DNA of 61,591 bases from NCBI GenBank assembly GCA_902576785.1, contig CACGWC010000007.1:1-61591 (forward strand), in the 5' to 3' direction. Source of the DNA: an uncultured Pelagibacteraceae bacterium. GTDB taxonomy: Bacteria; Pseudomonadota; Alphaproteobacteria; Pelagibacterales; Pelagibacteraceae. Positions 34,395 through 43,246 of the stretch are shown here, one piece after another (positions within the stretch are counted from its first letter, which is position 1; each line of letters begins with the position of its first letter). The notes under the pieces were generated by a model. The model did no database searches. It had not been told where the DNA came from and saw nothing but the letters and a program-made list of their open reading frames with translations. A program made the translations under genes and the position numbers.

Positions 34395-35326
34395 GTATAA
34401 CTTAGTATTGATTTGTACACTTGTTCGACCTTTATTAAATTTGGATCAATTTCACTTCCGTGTGTAATATTATTAACATCATATCCTTCAGGAATAATTC
34501 TAATATGATTAGGAGTATAATCCGTATATGCTTTTGGTGAGTCCAATAAAATCACAAGGCTTGGTTTGCCAGATTGTGATGAAATATGTGAACCAAATGA
34601 ATCATTCCCCACATACATATCTGCAGAAGCTATAAAAGGTATTACTTCTGAGATATTTTTGTTACTTAGATCTGTAATATTATTTCCTTCAACCTTATCC
34701 ATTATTTCTTGAGCAATTAATTTTTCATTAGGACCACACAAAATAAAAAAATTAAATTTATTTAGTTTATTTAACTCATTTATTAGATTTGAGTAATTAT
34801 CAGTGCCCCATTTTGTTGTTGGACCTGAAGATCCAGCTCCTATTACAATGTTAAATTTTGATTTATCAAAATAAGTTGAGACACTTTTAAGTTTTTTTTC
34901 ATTTATGTGAATTTTTGTGTATGTTTGACATTTCTCTATGTTTAATACACTCGCAGTAAACTTTTGTGCTGCGTTGATTAAATGAAGATTTTTCTTTTTA
35001 AATAAAGGATAGTGATAAATATCTTTTATTCCAGCCAACTTACACGCGATGAATATTCTAGGACTTGGATAATAAATAAATATTTTATCAAAATTGTATT
35101 TTTTTAATTCCGATGAAAAACTAAATATATTCTTAAATTTATTATATTTTTTATCTATTACTATGACTTCTTTAATTTTAGGATCATCCTCTAATGCATC
35201 CGACAAATTCTTGCATAACGTAGAAACTGTTATAGGTCCAAACTTTTCAGATAACTGATGCACATAACTTAGATGTAACAAATTTGCTCCAAGACCTATA
35301 TAGCTAAGATAAACACAAACTTTCAT
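34391..35326 (-). CDS. Glycosyltransferase family 9 (heptosyltransferase-like)
   Basis: The 311-residue protein has the two Rossmann halves of GT-B enzymes. N-terminal GLGANLLHLSYVHQL matches the usual G-x-GD opening but without the common aspartate. C-terminal VIGAGSSGPTTKWGTDNYSNLINEL and IPFIASADMYVGNDSFGSHISSQSGKPSLVIL match the nucleotide-sugar half of family 9 enzymes such as WaaC/WaaF. Acceptor probably the lipopolysaccharide core or another glycan. It ends in a 4-bp stop overlap with the J-protein gene. Confidence 0.82.
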   Translation of the reverse strand: MKVCVYLSYIGLGANLLHLSYVHQLSEKFGPITVSTLCKNLSDALEDDPKIKEVIVIDKKYNKFKNIFSFSSELKKYNFDKIFIYYPSPRIFIACKLAGIKDIYHYPLFKKKNLHLINAAQKFTASVLNIEKCQTYTKIHINEKKLKSVSTYFDKSKFNIVIGAGSSGPTTKWGTDNYSNLINELNKLNKFNFFILCGPNEKLIAQEIMDKVEGNNITDLSNKNISEVIPFIASADMYVGNDSFGSHISSQSGKPSLVILLDSPKAYTDYTPNHIRIIPEGYDVNNITHGSEIDPNLIKVEQVYKSILSYT

Positions 35327-35373
35327 AAGTATTTAGAATATATTTTTTTATTATTTTTTTCTTAAATCTATTC

Positions 35374-35379
35374 TATAAT
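35374..35379 (+). promoter_or_regulatory. Possible -10 box for the DapA-family/cfa operon
   Basis: A TATAAT box lies 20 bases before the ATG at 35400, with only a weak TTATTT 17 bases upstream of it. Low-weight call in an AT-rich gap. Confidence 0.3.
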
Positions 35380-35399
35380 TATAGTCATATAATTAAGTT

Positions 35400-36278
35400 A
35401 TGATTAATGGAATATATGCAGCTACATTGTCAGTATTAGATAAAAATCTGGCGTTAAATAGTGAAAAAACGATTAAATATGCTGAAAATCTAATCGACAA
35501 AGGTTGCCATGGAGTAGTTTTTTTTGGAAGTACTGGACAATCACAACTCATATCTCTTTCGGAAAAAATTCAATTAATCAATTTGTTACCAAAAAGTAAT
35601 TATAGGGATAAATTTATAATTGGAACTGGTCTTAATTCGCTAGTTGACAATATTAATTTGATAAAAATAGCCAAATCAAATGGGTTTAATAAATTTTTAA
35701 TTATGCCCCCTGCCTATTATAAGTATAGTGATCACGATGTGATTAATTTTTACTCAAGAATAATAGATGAAATTAATGAATGTAAAATAATTTTATATAA
35801 TTTCGAAAAACTCTCAGGATATAAATTTAGTATTGATTGTGTTGAAGAGCTAGTAAAAAAATTTCCAAGTCAAATAGTTGGAGTAAAAGACAGTTCTTAT
35901 AACTTGTATGAAAATTTGAAAATAGATAATTTTTCAGTAATGCCAGGTTCAGAGTTAAAATTATTGAAAGGACTTGAATTAGGTTGCTCTGGAATAATTA
36001 CAGCAACAACAAATGTTACTTCAGTTTTAGCAAGAGATGTTTACGATAAATTTCAAAATGGATCAGATCAATCTTCAAACGAAAAGTTGTGTTTAGTAAG
36101 AAGCATTTTCGATAAATTTAATTTAATCTCTGGATTACATACTTTTATGGCGCAAATTGATCAGGACTACCAGAATTTAATTCCACCATTGAAGTTATTA
36201 AATGAAAACGAAAAAAAAATATTTTTTGATGAACTTCAAAAGCTTGATTTTGACTTTAAGCACTTAAAAGCAGCATAA
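35400..36278 (+). CDS. DapA/NanA-family aldolase or lyase
   Basis: Class I (Schiff-base) aldolase superfamily, 292 residues. GVVFFGSTGQSQLISLSEK is the ligand loop, LYNFEKLSGYKF carries the conserved tyrosine region, and GVKDSSYN holds the Schiff-base lysine Lys163. The tyrosine segment differs from the YNVPxR of true dihydrodipicolinate synthases, so it is probably a catabolic or sugar-acid lyase rather than the lysine-biosynthesis enzyme. Followed by cfa with a 1-bp overlap. Confidence 0.83.
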   Translation: MINGIYAATLSVLDKNLALNSEKTIKYAENLIDKGCHGVVFFGSTGQSQLISLSEKIQLINLLPKSNYRDKFIIGTGLNSLVDNINLIKIAKSNGFNKFLIMPPAYYKYSDHDVINFYSRIIDEINECKIILYNFEKLSGYKFSIDCVEELVKKFPSQIVGVKDSSYNLYENLKIDNFSVMPGSELKLLKGLELGCSGIITATTNVTSVLARDVYDKFQNGSDQSSNEKLCLVRSIFDKFNLISGLHTFMAQIDQDYQNLIPPLKLLNENEKKIFFDELQKLDFDFKHLKAA

Positions 36279-37465
36279 TGAAACTTATAAATTTTTTAAA
36301 TGATTTATTCAAAGAAGATGGCTTTATCTTAATAGATTATAATTCTAACAGATATGTTATAGGAAAGCCTTTGAAAGAAATTCCTATAGAATTACAATTG
36401 TTAGACAAAAGTTTGCATAAAAAATTACTTTTCCATCCTGATTTATATTTTGGTGAAGCATATACCAATGGCTCTTTAAGATTAAAAAATGGAACCTTGA
36501 CGGAATTTCTTGATATAGCTTTTAAAAATATTGGAAGAGCAGATATTAATATTTATGGAAAGACATTAAATAAAATAAAGGGAACTTTAAAATATTTAAC
36601 AAGTTTTAATAAAATTGTTAAATCTAAACAAAATGTTGCACACCATTATGATATTTCAGAAAAATTATATGATTTGTTTCTTGATAAAAAAAGACAATAT
36701 TCATGTGCATACTTCAAAAATGAGAATGATACCTTGGAAACTGCTCAAGAAAATAAAATTGATCACATAATAAAAAAACTTCACATACAGCCTAACCAAA
36801 AAGTTTTAGATATTGGATCTGGTTGGGGAACACTTGCAATTGACATTGCAAAAAAAACAAAATCTTCGGTTACTGGAATTACACTTTCAGAAAATCAATT
36901 AAAATACAGTCAAGAAAAAGCTAAAGAATTAAATTTAGATAATCAAGTTGAATTTAAATTAATAGATTACAGACAATTGAATGAAAAATTTGATAGGATA
37001 GTCAGTGTTGGAATGTTTGAACATGTTGGCAAAAAATTCTATCAAACCTATTTTAATAGAGTATCTCAAATGTTAAAAAAGGATGGAGTAGCTTTGATAC
37101 ATACAATTGGATCAAATCTTCCACCTAGAGACCCACAGCCTTGGATAACAAAATATATATTTCCCGGCGGATATACCCCTAGTTTGAGCGAAATAGCGAG
37201 GCCAATAGAGGATTCTGGACTGATAGCTGCAGATATAGAGATTTTAAGGATGCACTATGCCCACACTTTAAGAAACTGGAAAGAAAGATTTTTATCAAAA
37301 AAAGAAGAAGTTTTAGAAATGTTTGATGAAAAATTTTTAAGGATGTGGGAATTTTATCTTACAAGTTGTGAAATGGCTTTTAAATGGGGAGATCAAGTTG
37401 TATTTCAACTTCAGCTAACTAAAGATATAAGATCTGTTCCTAATACTAGAGACTATATTTATTAA
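36278..37465 (+). CDS. cfa: Cyclopropane-fatty-acyl-phospholipid synthase family methyltransferase
   Basis: Adds a methylene bridge (or methyl) to unsaturated acyl chains in membrane phospholipids using S-adenosylmethionine. The 395 residues include VAHHYDISEKLYDLFLDKKRQYSCAYF, the SAM motif VLDIGSGWGTLAIDIA (from Val176), IVSVGMFEHVGKKFY and LIHTIGSNLPPRDPQPWITKYIFPGGYTPS, all characteristic of the family. The N-terminal 110 residues form the lipid-binding domain. Some homologues make other products, so activity is inferred. Confidence 0.92.
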   Translation: MKLINFLNDLFKEDGFILIDYNSNRYVIGKPLKEIPIELQLLDKSLHKKLLFHPDLYFGEAYTNGSLRLKNGTLTEFLDIAFKNIGRADINIYGKTLNKIKGTLKYLTSFNKIVKSKQNVAHHYDISEKLYDLFLDKKRQYSCAYFKNENDTLETAQENKIDHIIKKLHIQPNQKVLDIGSGWGTLAIDIAKKTKSSVTGITLSENQLKYSQEKAKELNLDNQVEFKLIDYRQLNEKFDRIVSVGMFEHVGKKFYQTYFNRVSQMLKKDGVALIHTIGSNLPPRDPQPWITKYIFPGGYTPSLSEIARPIEDSGLIAADIEILRMHYAHTLRNWKERFLSKKEEVLEMFDEKFLRMWEFYLTSCEMAFKWGDQVVFQLQLTKDIRSVPNTRDYIY

Positions 37466-37494
37466 AAATTAGCTGATAAAGCTGTATTTCTTAA

Positions 37495-38673
37495 ATGAAA
37501 AAAAAGAAAAAAAAAACTAAAAAAAAAAGTCTAAAAATAAAAGCTAAAAAATCAAAAAAAAAAATCAAATCAAAATTAAAAAAAAAAAGATCTAAATTAA
37601 AGAAAACAATAACAAGAAGATCAAATCAGAAAAAAAAAATAAAAAAAGTTAAGTTAAAGACAAGTTCTGAAAAGGGTATTATTTCAAGAACGGTAAGACT
37701 TGAGGAAGATTTAAAAAATAAGTTTTCTTTCAAATTTAGTTTTAATTTACTGGTGATTGATAAAATAATACAAAAATTTTTTCAAACTATAGAATTAAGA
37801 TTAATTCGTTTTAAAGAGATAAGAGCTGAGGAAAAAAGACAAATTAAACTAGAGAAAATTGAGCAAGCAGAAAAAGAAAAAATTGAAATTGAAAAACAGA
37901 AGAAAGCAGATGAAGCTGCCTTCCTAAAAGAAAAAGAAATTCAGCTAAAACAAGAACAAAAATTAGAAAGAGAAAGAGCAAAAGATATAAAATTATTTTT
38001 AAGAAAAGAGCAGGCCATACTAAGAAAAGAGCAGGCGGAGAGACAAAAGAAATTTTTGCAAGAATTAAAATTAGAAAAACAAATAGAAAAGTTTAGAATA
38101 AGAGAGGTAAAAGAATTAGAACAACTAGAAAAATTAGCTTTAAGAGAAAAGAGAGAGGATTATTCAGGATTACAAGAGCGTATCGAAAAATTAAAATTAA
38201 AATATCAACAAATAAGAGATCAGAAAATAAGAGAACGAGTTGAAGCGTTAGGCGTAGAAACACAAGAAGGAGACGATAGAGCAAAATTACTTCAAAGAGA
38301 AAGGGAGTATACTTTAGCTAGGCAAAAAATTGAGTTTGCACTTGAAAGCTTTTACAGAAGTGCGAATAGTTTAGTTTTTCAACTTAACAAAAGATATATA
38401 ACTAAACATATGTCTATCTTAAGATGCATAGACAGAAGATTCGAAACCGGAGAGATATTTATAAAATGGGATGAGACAATTGATGATGAGTGGTTAATAC
38501 TAATTTATATTAAAAATAATTCTCCAAATGAAGGTATAGTCATTGAAGATAAAACAAATGAAGAAAAAAATATTTCACATGAATTTAAACCCAGTGAAAT
38601 TTTTAAAGCCTCAGATTTAATGGTAGATTCATTAACCCAGCTGATTGCAAAAAAAAGATCAAAGAACAATTAA
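37495..38673 (+). CDS. Lysine-rich coiled-coil protein of unknown function
   Basis: No known family recognised. The 392 residues fall into three parts: about 60 residues that are mostly Lys with Arg, Ser, Ile and Thr (histone-H1-like composition); a long charged coiled coil from about 95 to 270, rich in Glu, Lys, Gln and Arg; and a C-terminal globular part (about 280-380) with hydrophobic strands (EWLILIYIKNN) and FETGEIFIKWDET. No signal peptide or membrane segment. The basic tail suggests nucleic-acid or ribosome binding. A 16-bp direct repeat in the coiled coil encodes a duplicated heptad. It ends in a TTAA shared with the TPR gene. Confidence 0.8.
   Translation: MKKKKKKTKKKSLKIKAKKSKKKIKSKLKKKRSKLKKTITRRSNQKKKIKKVKLKTSSEKGIISRTVRLEEDLKNKFSFKFSFNLLVIDKIIQKFFQTIELRLIRFKEIRAEEKRQIKLEKIEQAEKEKIEIEKQKKADEAAFLKEKEIQLKQEQKLERERAKDIKLFLRKEQAILRKEQAERQKKFLQELKLEKQIEKFRIREVKELEQLEKLALREKREDYSGLQERIEKLKLKYQQIRDQKIRERVEALGVETQEGDDRAKLLQREREYTLARQKIEFALESFYRSANSLVFQLNKRYITKHMSILRCIDRRFETGEIFIKWDETIDDEWLILIYIKNNSPNEGIVIEDKTNEEKNISHEFKPSEIFKASDLMVDSLTQLIAKKRSKNN
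38000..38036 (+). repeat. 16-bp direct repeat within the coiled-coil gene
   Basis: TAAGAAAAGAGCAGGC occurs at 38000-38015 and again at 38021-38036, offset by 21 bases, giving two in-frame copies of LRKEQA. This is a duplicated coiled-coil heptad. Confidence 0.85.
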
Positions 38674-39218
38674 ATTTGTTGGTCTTTGATAATTTTTTCG
38701 ATTAACTTAATATTTTCCCCACTTTTGATTAATGGATAAATAGATTTTGCTTTTCTCAAGTCATCAACTGCTTTTTCATATTCCTTTAAGCTTAAGTATA
38801 TTTGCGCTCGTCCTGATAATGCTCCAAAATGTCTTGGCTCTAGATCTAAAACTTTTTCAATATCATCTAACGATTTCTCATAATCCCCCAATATAAATAG
38901 TAATGTTGCTCTCTTATTCCAACCCTCCGCCCATTTTGGGTCTTCATTAATCACATCTGTAAATAGTTTTAATGCCATTCTATACTGCTGATGGTACATG
39001 GAATAAGTTCCGTTTTCTAATTTGTTCGTCAGATAATCATTGTTTGGGTGTCTTGTCCATTTATTCCAAATTTGATCCTCTAGCTTTTCTGCTTGTTGTA
39101 AATTTTTTGCATTAAGCAATTCTTTAAACAATATATTTAAATTGTCTGAATACACATTATTTGTACTTACAAATAAAAATATAATTATAAAACTTACATA
39201 TTTTTTAATCACTGACAT
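38670..39218 (-). CDS. Exported TPR-repeat protein
   Basis: The 182-residue protein has an N-terminal signal (YVSFIIIFLFVSTNNVYS) and two to three tetratricopeptide repeats: QYRMALKLFTDVINEDPKWAEGWNKRATLLFILGDYEKSLDDIEKVLDLEPRHFGALSGRAQIYLSLKEYEKAVDDLRKA. It is probably periplasmic and mediates protein contacts; no enzymatic role can be read. Its start lies inside the end of the RamB-like gene (14-bp overlap), so they are probably cotranscribed. Confidence 0.82.
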   Translation of the reverse strand: MSVIKKYVSFIIIFLFVSTNNVYSDNLNILFKELLNAKNLQQAEKLEDQIWNKWTRHPNNDYLTNKLENGTYSMYHQQYRMALKLFTDVINEDPKWAEGWNKRATLLFILGDYEKSLDDIEKVLDLEPRHFGALSGRAQIYLSLKEYEKAVDDLRKAKSIYPLIKSGENIKLIEKIIKDQQI

Positions 39219-40629
39219 ATACAGATACTCCTCTAGAATTAATGTCTACATCAAATTTTTTATGCAATGGTGGAAAAGCTCTTTGAGAACAATCCAGTCT
39301 ATCACAAGTTCTACATGAAACCCCTACAGGTATCTCTGATTTTTTATCATTCAAATCTAAGTTTTCCGTATAAACAAAATCTCTTGCATATTTGGCTTCA
39401 CATCCAAGTCCAATAGATAACATACTTTTTTTTTGTCCATATCTTCCTATACCTTTTTCAACAGTTCTTGCTATACATACATACTTTTCACCATTAGTCA
39501 TTTTACTTACTGCAGCCTGTATAACACCAGGTCTAGAAAAAGCAGAATATACATTCCATCGAGGACAAGCACCACCATAACGTGGTATTTCTATACCTGA
39601 CAATGAAAATCTTTTTGAAATATTACCAGCTACATCAACTCTCAAAAAATGAAATGGAACCCCAGGTAATTTTGGATCATTCAAACATGTTACTCTATGT
39701 GTGACTTGTTCGAACGAAGTTGCAAAAGTATTTTGCAATAACTCTAAATCATATTTAAGTTTTTTACATTCATAATGAAATAATTTGTAGGGCATTAAAA
39801 TTGCTGCACCACAATAATTTAATAAAGCAACTTTTGTTAATTTTTTCGATTCTTCATTTGGATAATTAAAAGTATCAAGATAAGAATTTATTATGTCACT
39901 AGCCCCCTCTTGTGCAATTTGAGCTGCAGCATGTAATTTCTTTGTTTCCAAAGACAAATAATCAGACAATAGCAACTTTCTATTTTTGTTATCATAAATT
40001 TTTGAAAAGGGTTTTCCTTCCTCAGGAATTATATCTTGTACTTCAATTTTATACTCTGATTTTAAATAATCACATAAAGCAATATATCTTGTTCTATTAT
40101 TTTGTTTTATTTGTTCAAAGATTTGATTTGCAAATTCCTCTAGTTTTGGAAAAAAATTTCTATTTTCTTGCAAAAAATCTGAAATTACTTCTCCAGGAAA
40201 GGAGTTTTTTCTATTATCAACAATTTTTCCTGAAAGTTTTTCAATTTTGTTAACCAATTCATGATCTTTTTTTTTCAAAATGTCTCCTAATCTTATTAGA
40301 GCTTTACCAATTTTTGGATTACTATTTGCTAGATCTTTAACTTCTGGACCAACTATATCCAAATCTTCAAAAAGTTGATCATCAAGCAATTCTGAAATTG
40401 TGTTGACCATATTGATATCTGATTTATTTGTTAGATCGCTAATGTTGATGCTTAACTCCTCACAAATTTTTAAAAGTAATTCCCCGTCAATTTTTCTTTT
40501 ACCACCCTCGATTAAAGCTAAATAACTTGGTGAAATGTTAAGTTGTGAGGCTAGTTTGTTTGCCTGCATACCTAGCTGTCTTCTAAAAGCTTTTATTTTT
40601 GGACCAATGTTTAATTCTACTTGACTCAT
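39205..40629 (-). CDS. RamB/ScfR-type XRE-family transcriptional regulator
   Basis: The 474-residue protein has an N-terminal XRE helix-turn-helix (residues about 9-65, LASQLNISPSYLALIEGGKRKID), a central ImmA/IrrE-like segment (LETKKLHAAAQIAQEG) without a clear HExxH site, and a C-terminal DUF2083 part with conserved cysteines (ACPRWNVYSAF, CRTCDRLDCSQRAFPP). This is the architecture of short-chain fatty acyl regulators such as RamB and ScfR that control acetate, propionate and glyoxylate-shunt genes. Its divergent partner is isocitrate lyase, which strongly suggests that target. An operator-like repeat lies 7 bases before its start. Confidence 0.88.
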   Translation of the reverse strand: MSQVELNIGPKIKAFRRQLGMQANKLASQLNISPSYLALIEGGKRKIDGELLLKICEELSINISDLTNKSDINMVNTISELLDDQLFEDLDIVGPEVKDLANSNPKIGKALIRLGDILKKKDHELVNKIEKLSGKIVDNRKNSFPGEVISDFLQENRNFFPKLEEFANQIFEQIKQNNRTRYIALCDYLKSEYKIEVQDIIPEEGKPFSKIYDNKNRKLLLSDYLSLETKKLHAAAQIAQEGASDIINSYLDTFNYPNEESKKLTKVALLNYCGAAILMPYKLFHYECKKLKYDLELLQNTFATSFEQVTHRVTCLNDPKLPGVPFHFLRVDVAGNISKRFSLSGIEIPRYGGACPRWNVYSAFSRPGVIQAAVSKMTNGEKYVCIARTVEKGIGRYGQKKSMLSIGLGCEAKYARDFVYTENLDLNDKKSEIPVGVSCRTCDRLDCSQRAFPPLHKKFDVDINSRGVSVYVSD

Positions 40630-40635
40630 TTACTA

Positions 40636-40666
40636 TTTGTAAACTTTGTAAATTATTATTTACAAA
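40636..40666. promoter_or_regulatory. Operator-like site A, RamB-type regulator side
   Basis: Starts with TTTGTAAA, then a perfect 9-bp inverted repeat TTTGTAAAT / ATTTACAAA with a 4-bp spacer (40645-40666). It lies seven bases upstream of the regulator ATG, so binding would also repress the regulator itself. The core resembles the RamB recognition word of Corynebacterium (AAAGTTTGCAAA), with T for C. Confidence 0.6.
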
Positions 40667-40708
40667 AAATTTATTGTATTTACTAGAATTTTAACATTTT
40701 TAGTGGAT

Positions 40709-40739
40709 TTTGTAAATATTGTAAATTATAAAGTTTACA
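40709..40739. promoter_or_regulatory. Operator-like site B, isocitrate lyase side
   Basis: Repeats the first 21 bases of site A with two changes (TTTGTAAA, two differing bases, TTGTAAATTAT), followed by GTTTACA in inverse orientation. Offset from site A is 73 bp, close to seven helical turns. Its last base is the A of the ATG at 40739, so binding would block transcription toward the small ORF and aceA. Confidence 0.6.
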
Positions 40740-40900
40740 TGGACAAAAATACTATAAAAAACATTGAAACTAGTTCTCAAACTACAAATCACCAAGAGCA
40801 CCAAGAGCATAGAAGCAGAGGGGTTTATTTAAGAGATGACCACTGCGATTGGGGATCAAGTGGAATGAATGAGTTTACAGAAGAATATAACGAAAAGTAA
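40739..40900 (+). CDS. Small His-rich ORF upstream of isocitrate lyase
   Basis: A 53-residue ORF (ATG 40739) or 65 residues from the upstream ATG 40703; the shorter form is preferred because the longer start lies upstream of and reads through operator site B. It contains [12 protein letters not shown] and then [21 protein letters not shown], with four His, one Cys and an acidic tail. No membrane segment. No known family recognised. It lies 29 bp ahead of aceA in the same direction and probably shares its promoter, so it may be a small regulator, a metal or redox sensor, or a leader peptide. Confidence 0.5.
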   Translation: MDKNTIKNIETSSQTTNHQEHQEHRSRGVYLRDDHCDWGSSGMNEFTEEYNEK

Positions 40901-40929
40901 AAAGAATTAGTTTTTTTAAAGGGGGAATA

Positions 40930-42204
40930 ATGTCAGCCGAGAAAATCTCGTTCGAGTTGAAAAGATTTGCAGGAATACAAAGGGATTATAAGCCAGATGA
41001 AGTAGAAAGGCTAAGAGGATCTATTAGAATTGAGTATTCAATGTGTAAACAGCAATCTCAAAAACTCTGGAGATTGTTGAATACAGAGCCATATGTAAAC
41101 ACACTTGGGTCTTTGTCTGGAAACCAAGCTGTTCAACATGCAAAAGCAGGTTTAAAAGCGATCTATTTAAGTGGTTGGCAAGTTGCAGCAGATGCAAATA
41201 GTGCTGGTGAAATGTACCCTGATCAATCTCTATATCCTTATGATAGCGCGCCTAAATTAGTTGAGTCTATGAATAATTCCTTAATTAGAGCAGATCAAAT
41301 TCAACATATGGAAATTGCAGATGGAGATATGAAAAGCAGCGAAAAAACTGATTACATGTTGCCAATTATTGCAGATGGCGAAGCAGGATTTGGTGGGCCG
41401 TTAAATGTATTTGAGCTAACAAAAAAATTTATAAAAGCTGGCGCAGCCGGAGTTCATTTTGAAGACCAACTAGCTAGTGAAAAAAAATGTGGACATATGG
41501 GTGGTAAGGTACTTGTTCCTACTGGAACCATGGTCCGAAATCTAAAAGCAGCAAGATTGGCAGCTGATATTGCCGACGTTCCTCTCATTATTCTTGCAAG
41601 AACAGATGCCAACGCTGCGAAACTAATAACAAATGATTTTGATGAAAATGACAAACCGTTTTTAACAGGAGAAAGATCACCTGAAGGCTTTTATTATGTA
41701 AAAGATGGTATTGATCAAGCAATCTCAAGGGGGTTAGCTTATGCACCTTATGCGGATTTAATATGGTGTGAAACTGCAACACCTAATTTAGAAGAAGCAA
41801 AAAAGTTTGCAGATGCAATACATGCAAAATTTCCTGGAAAGATGTTGGCTTATAATTGCTCTCCATCATTTAATTGGAAGAAACATTTATCTGATGATGA
41901 GATTGCAACATTTCAAACTAAAATTGGAATGATGGGATATAAATTTCAATTTATAACTTTAGCAGGTTTCCATACGCAAAATATTGCTATTTTCGAGCTT
42001 GCAGAAAAGTATAAAAAGGAAGGTATGACTGCTTACTCTAGAATACAACAAAATGAATTTGCTAGAGAAAAAGACGGATATACCAGTGTTAAACATCAAC
42101 GAGAAGTTGGCACTTCTTATTTTGATGCAGTTTCCAATACAATAAGTTCTGGAAAGAGCTCCACAACAGCAATGGAAGGATCAACAGAATCTGAGCAATT
42201 TTAA
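40930..42204 (+). CDS. aceA: Isocitrate lyase
   Basis: Splits isocitrate into glyoxylate and succinate, the entry to the glyoxylate shunt needed for growth on acetate-type carbon. The 424 residues show [35 protein letters not shown], the metal-site ADGEAGFGG, the catalytic loop KKCGHMGGK (Cys187) and [16 protein letters not shown] strong GGGGG Shine-Dalgarno sequence precedes the ATG. The divergent RamB-type gene and the paired operators suggest carbon-source control. Its TAA stop shares a TTAA with djlA. Confidence 0.97.
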   Translation: MSAEKISFELKRFAGIQRDYKPDEVERLRGSIRIEYSMCKQQSQKLWRLLNTEPYVNTLGSLSGNQAVQHAKAGLKAIYLSGWQVAADANSAGEMYPDQSLYPYDSAPKLVESMNNSLIRADQIQHMEIADGDMKSSEKTDYMLPIIADGEAGFGGPLNVFELTKKFIKAGAAGVHFEDQLASEKKCGHMGGKVLVPTGTMVRNLKAARLAADIADVPLIILARTDANAAKLITNDFDENDKPFLTGERSPEGFYYVKDGIDQAISRGLAYAPYADLIWCETATPNLEEAKKFADAIHAKFPGKMLAYNCSPSFNWKKHLSDDEIATFQTKIGMMGYKFQFITLAGFHTQNIAIFELAEKYKKEGMTAYSRIQQNEFAREKDGYTSVKHQREVGTSYFDAVSNTISSGKSSTTAMEGSTESEQF

Positions 42205-42920
42205 TTACTCTTTAGCTTTTGGATTTGATCCCAGGCTGAATTAATAGCTCTCATTTTCTTTTTACTTTCCTCAATAACTTCCTGAGGAACTCCTTTACTT
42301 AGAAGTAAGTCAGGATGATGTTCTTTGCTTAATTTTAAATATCTTTTTCTAATATCTGTAAGATTATCATCAGGTTTGCTCTCTAATACCACATATGGAT
42401 TGAGTTTATCTGATGATTTTCTACCCTCAACTATTCCATTGAACTGGGCATTACTAAGACCAAATAATTGAGAAACATGTTGTATCATTCTAAATTCTTG
42501 ATCACTTATATTTCCATCAGCTTCTGCAATATAAAATAATATATTTATGACTTCTTCCAATACATTTATATTTCCTTGATAAATCTGAGCTATTTGTTTT
42601 GCATATGGCTCGTAACCAGTGCTTTCTTCTTTAGCTTTATTAAAAATTTTTCCAACTTGATCTAATTCATGTTCTGGAATTTTGAGTTTATCTTTTACTG
42701 CTATTAGTTCCTCTCTACTAACCTGACCGTCTGCTTTACTCAGTTTCGCTGATAAAACTATAAGAGCTAATGCAAAAACTTGTTGAGGTTGTGCAAAAGA
42801 TTTAAATGATGATCTTGATCTTGATACTTTTCCACCAATTAAGGAACCTAATAGCATTCCAAACGGCCCTCCTAAAGAAAAACCGATCATCCCACCAATT
42901 AAACTTCCCCAGATAGACAT
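42201..42920 (-). CDS. djlA: DjlA-type TerB/J-domain co-chaperone
   Basis: The 239 residues contain an N-terminal glycine-zipper membrane segment ([24 protein letters not shown]), a TerB-like helical domain (residues about 50-160; [37 protein letters not shown]) and a C-terminal J domain with [13 protein letters not shown] containing the HPD motif. This is the DjlA layout, a membrane partner of DnaK. Divergent from a small membrane protein with 32 bp between starts. Confidence 0.92.
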   Translation of the reverse strand: MSIWGSLIGGMIGFSLGGPFGMLLGSLIGGKVSRSRSSFKSFAQPQQVFALALIVLSAKLSKADGQVSREELIAVKDKLKIPEHELDQVGKIFNKAKEESTGYEPYAKQIAQIYQGNINVLEEVINILFYIAEADGNISDQEFRMIQHVSQLFGLSNAQFNGIVEGRKSSDKLNPYVVLESKPDDNLTDIRKRYLKLSKEHHPDLLLSKGVPQEVIEESKKKMRAINSAWDQIQKLKSN

Positions 42921-42952
42921 ATAAAAAAAATTTAATATAATTTAATATATTT

Positions 42953-43246
42953 ATGTTCTCAACTTTTTTAGTTTTAACATTTTTATTTTTAATGTTTATG
43001 TGGTCTTTGGCTTGGGTAAATTATTACAATAAACTAGATAAAAGATTTGGTTCGTCTTTATGGAGATGGAGTTATGATTATCCAGTGCCAGGTGATAGAG
43101 ATATTTCTTTTCTCGATGATAAAAAATTTGTTATTTTAAGAAGAAAGAGGAATAGAGCGGTTACAGTTATGTATTTTATTTTATTTTTCTCTTTTTTTAT
43201 ATTTTTATCTTTTGTAACCCAGATTTTATACGCTATTCAACATTAG
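42953..43246 (+). CDS. Small two-helix membrane protein, unknown
   Basis: The 97-residue protein has one hydrophobic segment at the N-terminus (FLVLTFLFLMFMWSLAW), a cytosolic or periplasmic middle with PVPGDRDISFLDDKKFVILRRKRNRA, and a second segment near the C-terminus. I do not recognise the family. Its TAG stop lies in a TTAG that also holds the TAA stop of the convergent DCC-family gene. Confidence 0.65.
   Translation: MFSTFLVLTFLFLMFMWSLAWVNYYNKLDKRFGSSLWRWSYDYPVPGDRDISFLDDKKFVILRRKRNRAVTVMYFILFFSFFIFLSFVTQILYAIQH

Noticed and set aside
37495..37680. Poly-lysine start of the coiled-coil gene as an assembly artefact or frameshift
   Set aside because: The frame stays open for 392 codons with a coherent coiled coil and a folded end, and the Lys codons vary with Ser, Arg and Ile, so it reads as real coding sequence.
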